Translations under genes and position numbers: made by a program
From: Crocodylus rhombifer
Taxonomy: Eukaryota; Chordata; Crocodylia; Crocodylidae
Reading direction: 5' to 3'
Assembly: GCA_038503035.1 (NCBI GenBank)
Contig: JAVSML010024360.1
Coordinates: forward strand, 382,806 to 446,805
DNA length: 64,000 nt
Notes under the pieces: model-generated
What the model saw: only the letters and a program-made list of their open reading frames with translations
Database searches by the model: none
Told to the model about the DNA's origin: nothing
Shown: in pieces, positions 12,701 through 24,700 of the stretch
Layout: the number at the start of each line of letters is the position of its first letter
Position numbering within the stretch: the stretch's first letter is position 1

Positions 12701-15700
12701 CCACTTTTTAAAAATTAATAATAGTAATAATTTTGAGTAGAGCAGTTTCTTTAGTGAGAAATCCAAATACTGCAAAGTAGTTGGCTCTCTAAAACTGGAG
12801 GTAAAAAAAATGCTTGTCATGATTTCTTCTCAGTTTCCAATTGCTCTCACACATTTTTCAGATTAGCAAAATTGTGTATATTTTCAAACATTAGTGCAGG
12901 TTTGGGCTACATCTGCTCAGTAGTTGGAGGTGTGATTTCAGAAGAAATAGATGTGCAAATTAGTGCTAATATGGCTGTCCTAATAGTACAGTAATTGTGG
13001 CAGGTGTCTGAATATGTATTCTGTTTCCGGGACTGGCTTTTACAGCTTGTGCTGAAGCCAATGCTGCCATTGCTATGCTGCAAGCTTTAATTGTAGTGCA
13101 GACATATTTTTTGTGACTACATGCTTTCTTTCTGCATAAAAATTATTCCATTCTGTGTCATCTATTTGTGATATTTGCTTGTTCAGATGATACCAATCCT
13201 AAAGTTCTCTGTTCTTAATTACATTACTGAAATAATGTTCTCCAGCATTTATGTTGTTCAATATTTATAAGAACCACTATCATTCTGAACCTGAACTCAG
13301 TGTCTAAAGTTGAAATACTTATTTCTTAGTGAGTCTGAACCTATAAAATATAATTATTCAGGTTGGTGGCTAAAATGATTAAAGAACAACTCTTCAGCCT
13401 GCAAAAGCACAGCCTCAGAGGCAATCTGGTGGCCACGTATAAGTTTATCGGGGTGCTCATCAGGATCTAGGGGAATGTCTGTTCACCAGAGCACTCTGAG
13501 GGATGATGAGGTCAAATGGTCACAAACTCCTCCATGACTGTTTCAGGCTGGACATAAGGAAGAACTTCTTTACTGTCTGAGCCCCCAAGGTCTGGAATAG
13601 ACTGCCGCTGGAGGTGGTTTGAATGCCTTCAAGACGCATTTGGATGCTTATCTTGCTGCGATCCTATGATCCCTGCTGACTTCCTGCCCCTGTGGCAGGG
13701 GGCTGGACTCGATTCTCCGGGGTCCCTTCCAGCCCGAACATCTATGAAATCTATGAACAAGCTTCACAATTTCTGTGATATTTTAAGTCATTGTTTAGAA
13801 GGGATTGACCTCAGTTAGAGGTGCACTGATGTATTAGTCTATACTGTATCGGCACCGATAAAAAGGAAAATTGACATTATCAGCAGTTGGCTTTTTTGGC
13901 TAATGTGGCTGATAATGTTACCGATAAATGCTGCATGCATGCACATAGCCACAGCATGCACGTGGCCAGGAGTGCAGCCCAGCAGCTTGGAGAGCAGTGT
14001 CTATCTAGTCAATAAGTCTGTGGGGGGGAAAGGATATGGGAGGGGACAATTGAGGTTCTCACAGCAAGGGAGGGAGTGGGGCAGGGACTGGGGTAGGTGC
14101 TGCCCAGCCAGATTGGGGCAGGGCAGGGTGTGGGAGGAAGTTGCAGGTATCTCTTCTGCAGGGGGTGGGGAGAGGGGCAGCTCCCACTACTGTGTACACC
14201 CCATGGGAAGCAAGGAGGGCATGTGCCCCCTAGATTTTTGCATGGGACGAGGGCAAGCTGCAGGCTGGGGGCTGTGCCAGCCTCTTCCTGATGTGGGGGT
14301 TGAGCCAGGGCTGTGCTCGGGGCAGGCAGCAGCAGCACTGAGAGGGAGGGTTATGTGGGGGGGCTACAACCACCCCAAAATTCCTTGTAGCCCTCCCTCC
14401 CAGTGTTGATGCCCTCATCTGCACCAAGCACAGCCCTGATCCAGCTCCCCTGGCAGGAAGAGGCCAGCATAGCGCCTGGCCCCAGCTCACAGGAGGCAGC
14501 CTGGCCTTTCCCCGTATACAGATATGGGGAGCACATGCCCTAGAGCAGGCTGCCTGGGGCCATGTGCATGTAAATAATGCATGTGGTACCCCCAGTCTTG
14601 CTGCCTACTTCTTGCTCCCTCCCAGCTCCCTGCCGGCTGGAACTCTGGCAGCCTGCAGGGAGCTTATTGCAAAATTTATGGATTTCTCTGGTAAAGAGGA
14701 GAGCCATGCGCATGATCAGAGGTCAGAAAAACAGATCTTACGATGACAGGCTGAGAGACATGGGCCTCTTTAGCCTGGAAAAGCGTAGGCTCAGGAGTGA
14801 TCTGATGGCCACCTATAAATTTATCAAGGGTGACCACCAGGATCTGGGGGAACGTTTGTTCACCAGAGCGCCCCAAGGGATGACGAGGTCGAACGGTCAC
14901 AAACTCCTGCAAGACCGTTTCAGGCTGGACATAAGGAAGAATTTCTTTACTGTCCGAGCCCCCGAGGTCTGGAACAGCCTGCCATTGGAGGTGGTTCAAG
15001 CACCTACATTGAACACCTTCAAGAGTAAATTGGATGCTTATCTTGTTGGGATCCTATGACCCCAGCTGACTTCCTGCTCTTTGGGCAGGGGGCTGGACTC
15101 GATGATCTCCTGAGGTCCCTTCCAGCCCTAATGTCTATGAAATCTATGAAATCCATGCCTCCCCCAGGGTGTGAGCAGTGACAGGAGCTGCCAGCCCCAC
15201 TGCAGATGAGCCACCTGTGTATCCGTCCCATGCCCTGCCCCACCCCAGCCGAGCAGCACCTGGCCCTCCCCCAGCCTTACTTCCTCCTTCACTGGGGGGG
15301 GCTCTGATCTGCACCCCCCTCGCGCCTCTTCCTTCTGCCATGCCTGTTCCCACACACAGACTTACCAGCTGGATGCTGCTCTTCAAGCTGCCAGGCTGCA
15401 TATTAGCAGTTGGCTTGGTATCAGCCGATATGGCTGGTTAATAATCAGCCTTTGGTATTGGCCAAAAAATTCTTTATTGGTACACCCCTAGCTTTAATTG
15501 TTTAGCATGTCTCCTGCGTGAAAGCTCTTGCTCTGTCCATCTCTGACCTGGCTTGATAGGAGCAAAAGTTGAAATTTTTCAGAAGAAATGAGACATCCAC
15601 ACTAAAATCATAATAACAGGATGGTGGTGATGCAGATGGCTACTGCCTGTACCAAATGCCTGCCCAATCCTCATGGTCCTTGCATAAGCTCCTTGAAGCT

Positions 15701-18700
15701 CAGGCTCTGCATGGAGCCATGACAAAACTCATAAGGCAACAATATTCTTTGACTTCTTAATTAATCTGCAGTGGTCTGTCTGTTTGCAAGTTTTTAATGC
15801 CACCAGTGCAAGTGTTTATATGGACCCAATCACTGTAGTATGTAAGTATTTGCCAAAAATTTGTTTTTAAAAAATATCTGTCCCTTCCTACTGTGAGGCA
15901 TGTCTTCACTTGGTTTAGTATTTGCTAGGCCTGTGCAAAGCTTCTGTCGTCGATTTGATTCAGAGGAGATTTCGGCCCTGATTCAGCGGCTGAATCTCTC
16001 AATCCAAACCGAATTGGGAGACCAATTAAAAGGTCCAAATCTAATCCGAAGCCTCCGAATCAATTCAGAAAAGATTTGGAGTGATTCGGATCAGCTGGGG
16101 AGAGGTAGGCACAGCCGGGTGGCTACAGGTTCTCCCACGGCTCCTGTGGCTGTGCCCACCTATCCCCAGGTTGGGAGAGCCATGGAAGAAGACCTCCTAG
16201 CTGCCCTGCCTGGCCTCATCCCCTGCCTGGCCCCAGCTTCCCGACACTTCAAAACAAAAACAAAAAAACCCACAAAGCCCCACGCTCACAGGCTGCAGCA
16301 GCGGAAATCGGGGACACTTGGGGTCACTGGGGCTGAGCGCTACCGGGCTCTGGCTGACGTGGAATCGCCCCGTATCCCAGACAGTGCACAGCGCCCTGCC
16401 AGACTGTGCTGCATCTGCACCATAGGGCAGCTGCTGCTCAAGTGCCAGTCGGGGGGACAATCCCTGCTGCCCCCTGCACTGCGTGGGAGGGCTCTGCCAC
16501 GAGCCCACAAAGGTCCTGATCCCCACTGCTGCACCTGGTGAGTGCGGGGTTTTTTCTGTTTTTTATTCCCAGACTGCTGGGGCCAGGCAGGGGGGGCCAT
16601 CAGGGTAGAGGGTGGGGAGGGGCGATTGGGGAGTGAGGGCTATTGTAGGGGGGAGGAGGGGTGTCTGCCAGGAGGCCCAGAGCCCCCATAACCCCTGCTG
16701 CAGGCAGTGAACTCAGGGCTTTTTTTAATGCCAGGAGGCTCTACCGGGCAGGGGATGGGGCTGGGCAAGGAAGCCATGGAGGCTTCTCTCGCTTCTCCCC
16801 CCAACTGGGGAGAGGCAGGCAGGCACAGCCAGAGGAGCAGCCGCCTGGCTGTGCCTGCCTCTCCCTATCGGATCTGAAATAGTGCCAAATTGCTGTTTCT
16901 GATTTGGTCGAATCAAATGGAGACAGTGATTCAAATCACTGTCCTCCACATTGGCCAAATCTGAATCGAATATTTCTGTATTCGCACAGGACTAGTATTT
17001 GCTTAGAATTTCAATATCTACTTTTCTGCCCATCTTTGTTTAATAGTTGCCATCTCTTTTCTACCTACACCATCTTGAATCAAACATTTTGTCCTGTCTG
17101 ATGTCCCTGATGTAGAATTGGTGGAGGAGACACTGTCTTCTCTCTGTTCAAATGACTAGGGCACTAGTTCTCTCATCCCTGATTTATGGGTCTCTTACAA
17201 TTTATAGTTTAGCCAAGGATGATTCTGCCTTAAGCAGGAGGCTGGACTAGATGACCTCATAAGGTCCCTTGCAGTCCTACTTTACTATGATCCTGTGATT
17301 CTATAGAATAAATGTTTGTAAGAAGGAAGTGGTGGGCACAAGAGTAACTGGCCAATAGAAAGTTGTAAGTTGAGAAAGAACTTAGAATTTTGTTGCGAGC
17401 ACTACAAATTTAGTTCCATGGCCTTGGTCCAATGTCTGTGAAAGTTCTGCAAGGGAAGGAACAATCTATACTCATCATTCATACTGTCACTTTTCGTAGC
17501 CTCTGCAGAGAAGCTACTGATAGAGCAGGCAGACATTAAAATGAAAATGGCTCTTTCAGACATACTGGTAGTCAGTGTGGAATAAGACAGAAACATGAAT
17601 AGTGTGGAAAATCTTGCTGACCAGTTTTCAGTGAAAACAGATAGCTTAGCTGACCCATAAGACTTTTCTCTCAAGAATTAAGTTCAAAATTGAGATAGAT
17701 GTTAGTCCATTTCTTTCTTAATATGGTATTATGAATAACCAAACTGCCCTTCATCTAACATAAAATACTTATTTTCAGTATGCACCACTTGTTGCTTATA
17801 TTGTAGGAGATTATGCTGATTTCTCAGTATATTGACTGTACAAAGACTAATACATTGGCACAAAATATGTGTATTTTTAAAACTTCCTCAAATGTAAAAA
17901 CCATTAATGTGTGTTTCTTTCTAAAAAAACATTAATTTGTACAAGCTCTCGAATGGGCTGTAAATCCGTTTTGAAAGTGTGTATTTGTGAACAATGGCAA
18001 GAATTGGCTTTATTTCTTCAGACAGAAGACTGTTTTACTTGATTGTTGTAGGAGATGCTGAAGAAATGCCACCTCTGTATGGAATCAATTGTACAAGCCA
18101 AAGATAGACAGGCTGCTGAAGCAAACAAAAATGCAAGCATTCTTTTAGAGGAACTGGATTTGGAGAAGGTAAGAAATCACCCATCATCTGAAGTGCTAAA
18201 TACCTTAACCACCAGCATGGGAATTTATTCAGGACTTGGGCCTGAAAATAATTTAAAAAAGAAAAATCCAGTGGAAAACTTTGCTGCATGAAATGTCCTG
18301 CCCCTATCCACCCTAAGAAGGGAACCAGTGAGTCTTTAGATCAGTGATTTTTCAACCAGGGTGCCATGGTACTCTAGAGTACCTTGAGATCCTTCCAAGG
18401 GTGCTTGGGGTTGCCATGCAATGTACTGTTAGGTGTATGAATATGATTCATGAAATAAAACCCAGAGATTTCAAACAGGAAGCCACTGCGGTAAAAACAT
18501 TCCAATGTGTTGTGCTCCCTTCTGAGTTGTATGTAATAGAAACGTTAAGAGCTGGCATTTCCTGAGAGGTGCCTTAATTTTAGCAAGGGGTTTGTTGAGT
18601 CCAGAAACATTGAACCACTGGTTTAGACATTGTATATTCACCCTGTGGATGACTAGAAATTGAATTATATTTTCTTCGGGTTTGGACTGTCTAATATAAC

Positions 18701-21700
18701 TTTGTGCCTGTCTGCTGCTGCTTTTTTTTTGTTTGTTTAGCATTCTAAAATGATCTCTGCAAATATAAAAGAATGCAGTTTTAAATTGATACTTTTTGCA
18801 TGTAGCATCTATTTATAAACCAGTCAGTATTTGCTGAAATAAGTTTTCTTTTATACTCTATTAAAAGAAACCTTTCAAGAAAAGTTCATACCAAGAAACA
18901 ATTTATTTACATAATCCACAGAAGTCTGGTTTCTGCAGATTGAACTCATTGAAAAGTGTGCACTTGCTGTTGTGCAGATATAGAATCATAGAAAATTAGG
19001 GATGGAAGGGACTTCAGGAGGTCATCTAATCCAACACCCTGCAAATATGTGCCACTGCTATTTGTCCTACAAGGAACTTGCACCTGTGCACATGTGCGCT
19101 CGTGGTAACATGCCCCACAAAATTTCTTTTGGTCCAGTCCTCTAACTTGTCTAGGTTACTTTGAATCCTAACCCTATCCTCCTTCAGCATATCTACTGCT
19201 CCACCCATCTTGGTGTCATCCACAAACTCGCTTAGGGTGCACTCCATCCCATCTTCCAGGTCATTGATGAAGATATTGAACAAAATGGGTCCCAGGACTG
19301 ACTGTAGCAAAAGCCTTGCTAAAATCAAAGGCACACCACATCCACTGGTCTCCCTGCATCTACAGTCATTTCATCATAGAAGGCAGTCAGGTTGGTCAGG
19401 CATGACTTGCCGTTGGTGAATCCATGCTGACTGTTCTTAATCACCTTCTCTTCCAAGTGCTTAGAAACAGATTCCTTGAAGGATCTGTTCCCTAACTTTT
19501 TGAGTGCTGGGATGATAAAGTGCTATTCGCATCCTGGCGGAGGCCCAGAGGGTATGTGCCCCCTCAACCTGTGTGGGGTGGAGGCAGTTGCTGCTATGCA
19601 CTACGCCTTGAGCCCCACTGCATCTGGCTCAGGAATGGCCTGATGCTACGTGTGTCCAGGTGCTGGGACTCAGCTTGTTCAGGGGCACATGCTGGGGGTA
19701 CTGGCCACCATGTGCACCCCGGTGGAGGCCTGGGGAGCACATGCACCTGGCCGAGCTGGGGCCCAATGGTGCATTTTGCCACCAGGTGGGCAGGGGGCAA
19801 GGATCTGCACAATGGTGGGATGCACATGGCATCAGGCTGCTCCCAAGCCAGCTGCAGCAGGGCTCAGGGCACAAAACTCAGTACGTATCGGCCACTGCTT
19901 CCCCCCCGACACAGATTGGGGGGGCACGTGCCCCCTCCCAAAATGTGGGGCAGCCCAGGCAGCTGCATCAGTGGTGAGGGAGGGAGTGGGGCAGGGGCAG
20001 GCACTGTACAACTGGGACGTAATCGCAAACGGCTCATCCAGCAGGCATGGGGGATGGGGGCATGCACCCTGGGAAGGCAGGGGGGTGCATACCCATGGAT
20101 CTGTACGTGAGGTGGGGTGGGCTGCCTCTGCAGGCTGTGGCTGGGATGGCACTGGGCTCTTCACAGCAGTGCTGGGAGGGGACTATGGGGTGGGGGCTGC
20201 AACCACCTGAGAATTCACCATAGCCCCCCCCAAACCCCCCCTCCACAACGCCACTGCCACCTGCCCCAATTGCAATGTGGTCCAATCCCACCCCCCAGGA
20301 AGAGCCTGGTGCAGCCTCCAGCACGCAGCAGCAGCCCACCCTCCCCCACACACAAATCCCAGGCACACGGCCCCCATGCTCCTCTGGGATGCGTGCAGCA
20401 GTGGGAGCTGCCCCCGCCACCCCGCGCTGGGCGCCTCCTGGACAAGCCACTTGTGGCTCTGTCCTGCGTCCTCACCACCCTAGGGTTGGGGGCACAGATT
20501 GAGGCCCCAGCGGTGAGTGAGGGAGCAGGGCACAGCCAGGAATAGGGACTGGGATGAGTGGGGCCAGGGCTAGCACATGCCCCCCCCCCCCAATCTGTGC
20601 GCGGGGTGGAGCAGGCTGCCACTCTGCTTTGTTCCCTGCTGCAGCTGCCCCTCACCCCCTGTGCACTGGCTGTGGGATGCACATGGCATCGTGTGGCTCT
20701 TGGCGCAGCAAGGCTTAAAGCCCAGTGCTCGGCAGCAGCCACCTCCACCCCATGCACAAACTAGGGGGCATATAGGCGACGTGTAATTTGGCCCCTGCCA
20801 GCCAGGGAGTGGGGAGCGCCAGCCAGTGCCCTCTCCCTCCCCCCCCTGAGAAGTGCTGGTGGTGCTTCTGGTTTTGCCAGCAGCAGTTCTGGTTTGCCGC
20901 TGCTACTTTCAGGGTTGGCGATTGACTGCTGGGTAACCCCGCCCACTCCATCAACAATCAGCCACTGGTGTCCCCCCCAGAGCCAGGAGGCACCAGTCAT
21001 CCATAGGGGGGCATGTGCCCACTGGGCCTCTGCTTGTCCAACCGGCTGGGTTGGGGCCCCACTCACCCCAGTCCCTGCTCCTGTCTGTGCCCCACTCCCT
21101 CCCTCACCTTTGGAGCCTCAATCTAGCCCCCCACCACCCCACCCCTTCCCCAACAAACTTACCTGCTGTGGGTGGCTGCGTTCTTCCCCCCAAATCATTT
21201 TTTCCCCCTTTGCCTCGATCTTGGCCCCCCACAGACTGACCTGCTGGGGAAGGGGGGGAGTGGCAGCAGTGCACGGTAGATCCTGGGTTGGACTTTAAGT
21301 CAAGAAGTGATCTTGTACTTAAAAAGGTTGGAGACCACTCATAGAGCAAAATTTTCTTTTTCCTTCCTCACTGCTCACTGTCTTATCTCTTTTACATATG
21401 CAGTGTTTCATTTAGCATCAGTGGAATTTCTGCAGTTTAAGGAGGTGTTAAGCATTCAGGAAATCAACTGTGCCAATTAGAGTGGAGAAGATGTAAAGGC
21501 TTTGGTTTCGCCATTGAAAATAGATGTTTATAAGAAAGTAATAAACCTTAAGCATTGATCTGGCCTCTGTGTAGATGTGTGTAATTTTTCTTTATCAGTG
21601 TCTCACTGCTTCGTGTTCTTGACTTCCAGTTAAGGGAAGAAAGCAGGAGGCTGGCTTTGGCTGCCAAAAGAGAAAAAAGAAAGGAGAAAAGGAGAAAAAA

Positions 21701-24700
21701 AAAGGAAGAACAAAGAAGAAAGCTGGAAGAAATTGAAGCAAAAAACAAAGAAAACTTTGAACTACAAGCCGCTCAAGAGAAGGAAAAGCTGAAAGCTGAA
21801 GGTATTTGTCATGTTGCGTCTTATAGATTGTCTTCTTCCATTAGTTTCCATGACTGAGAATTTTCTGCCAAAACATTTGATATAAACTTCCAAAAGAAGT
21901 GTAGATAAGATGGCTCTTATCTACATTTTTTTTAAATTCTTCTTAAACATATGGCTTGTCATATTGCATCAGGTAAGTGGTGTGCACAGCCATAATAGGG
22001 ATGTAAAAAGTTAAACAGTAATTATATTTATATCATTTAATGTTTACTGTTTACCTCCTGACTTGGTGCTGCCCACTCTTGGGGGAGTGGCTTTGACAGG
22101 GGCTGTCTGGGAGGCAGCACAGATCCAGGCTGCAGCATCACACAGCTGCTGCAGCGGGGTGGTAACTAGCAGCTGTCTGGGGGAGCGGAGCTGGGCAAAG
22201 TTGCACCATGAGCCAACAGGTGTTAAGTAGGAGCGAGTGAAGTAGCGCAGCTGTTGTTAGATGCTGCAGGGGTGGGATTCACAGAGCCAGGTGCTCCCCT
22301 CCCCCCACAGGGGTTTCCATCTGTCAGGACAGCTGTGCCGCGCCCAGGTGTGGTGCCTTTGGCCCACAGGCACCTGTTGCCCCTACAGTACCTCACTCCT
22401 ACCTGCCATGCAGGACACGTGTACCACACAGGATCGTGCCTGAGGCATCCACCTGTGGGCTGAGCACCCTCTGCTAGGAGCCTTGGCAGTGGGGCAAGCC
22501 CTTAGCCAAGCAAGAGGAGCATGGCACTTGCATGGTTGCATCTGAATGGCAAAGGGAGCCATGGCTCCTAGTAGAGGGTGCTCAGCCCACTGGTGGATTC
22601 CTCAGGCACAATTCTGTGTGGCACTTCTGTCCATAACGTGCCTCCGGGCTGGGAGAGCTGCTGCAACTTCTTGCCAAGCTGCAGCTGCTGGGTAAGCAGG
22701 TGGGAGGGAGGCAGTGTTTGGGGCAACTGGCGCCTGTAGGCTGGAGGCACCACCTGGGCATGGCACGGCAGTCCTGGCAGGTGGGAGTCTATGTGGGTGC
22801 TGGGGGTGGGGGCGGGCACCTGGCTCTATGCAGCCTGCCCCTGTAGCACATGATGGCAGCTGCACTGCTGAACTCACTTATACTTAAGCCCTGCCAGGTC
22901 TGTCGCATAACTTTGCCTGGCTCTGCTCCCCCAGGAAACCATTAGTTATTTCCACCTCCCTGCTGCAGCAGCTGCGCAATGCTGCAGCGCAGATCCACGC
23001 CACCTCCCAGGCAGGCTCTGCTGGAGCTGTTCCCCCAACAGGAGGCAGCCCCAAGCCAGGAACCATGCCAGACCCCATGCCCCTGTAGTTTTACTGCTGG
23101 CATCGCTGCCTGCCCACTCCCACAGTCACCTTGTGGAACCTGCTGCAGCCAGTGGCTTTTGTCGTTCCTGATTGGCGGCAGAATTCATCACAATTTCACA
23201 TATCGCTATCACCCTCAGCCCCAGCTCCCTGCACTGCCGTGCCCCTCTTCTGCAGGACTGATATAATTAGAGGAGGTTAAACAGTTGATTTTTAAACAAT
23301 ATTTACATCCCTAGCCATTACCAACTGTTTCAGTGGCAGCTGTGGGGTAATCAGTCCCCAAGGCTGTTCTCCTGCTCACCCATTTCACTTGCTTCCCCAA
23401 GTCAGGAAAGCTTGAATTTTCAGCCTTTCCAAAATGATCTTATTTCTTTTTAAAATTTAGCTTCTGATACCATGTGGTAAAGAGGTTACATACCCATTGT
23501 GTGTTGTATTGAAAAAAATCTTTTTATCAGAATTGAATTTGCTGCTGCTTGTAATCTTCAAATGCCCCCTTATTCTGCTATCCCAAAAAAGTCTGAATAG
23601 AATAATAAAGTATTTCTGTTGAGGGCATACCACTGATTTATGTAGTGGTATTATAATGGTTTTTCCTTTTTTTGTTTGGTTATTTTTGCTTTTCCTTTTT
23701 AATGGAAGCTGTGTATCAGTTACTTGTTCATTACATGATCTCATGAGTATCATTCCAAACTGTTAAGCGTAATAGGAAGTTGCCAGATTTGTTAGGCATA
23801 ACTTTAAAACCAAACTTGAATAACCCACAAGTGCTATTTCCTTATGCTGATGCAATGTCTTTTGATTCCCCATCAGATGAGCCTGAGGTTCCAATGGAGC
23901 CTCCAAGTGCCACGACTACAACCACCATTGGTATATCTGCAACTTGGACAACATTAGCAGGCTCCCATGGAAAAAGGAATAACACGATCACCACAACAAG
24001 TACAAAGCGGAAAAACAGGAAAAACAAGATTACCCCAGATAACGTGCAGATTTTATTTGATGATCAACTCCCAATCTCCTATAGTCAACCTGAAAAAGTA
24101 AATGGTGAGTCGAAGAGTAGCAGTACCAGCGAAAGTGGCGATAGTGATAACATGAGGATTTCCAGCTGTAGTGATGAAAGCAGCAATAGTAACAGCAGCC
24201 ACAAAAGTGACAATGATTCTTCCACAGCCATTGCAAACCCTCAGAACAAGAAACAACCATCAGTACTTGTCACTTTTCCAAAGGATGAAAGGAAAGCTGC
24301 TTCTGGCAAATCATCAATAAAGTAAGTTACTGTGACTACTTATTACAACTCCAAGTGTAAAATGAAAGTAATTTTGGGCAGGAAGGTCTAATTAAGACCG
24401 TGACCACTTTGTTTTATTGCTCTTTTTAGAACCTGGCTAATCAGAAAATAGATCAGAAGCATTCAAGTCCTTGCTTTTCCATTAAGTGCCATAAATATAT
24501 GGACTCATGGCAGAGGCAATATCTTTTATTAGACCAACCAGATTCTTGCAAAAAAAAATTCTTTAATTGCAAGCTTTTGGGCACAAACACCCATCGTCAG
24601 GCATACGATAAAGGATTGTAAAAGTTCTTTTGGGTAGAAATGAAACTTCATATTTCATAGGAGAGTTGAAGATGTGGTAAAATCACCTGTTTGGAACAGT

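Noticed and set aside
15900..16541. A 213-codon frame starting beside the hAT element at 15926
   Set aside because: It begins in host sequence and enters the element through its terminal repeat. It is an accident of G+C content.
19520..20757. Several frames of 100-190 codons on both strands
   Set aside because: GC-rich transposon filler. The products are low complexity, without domains, and similar on opposite strands because of inverted repeats.
23780..23876. An earlier ATG giving a longer frame into the exon at 23877
   Set aside because: A good acceptor (catcag) sits at 23871-23876 and the split Asp codon joins the previous exon in frame, so the upstream part is intron.
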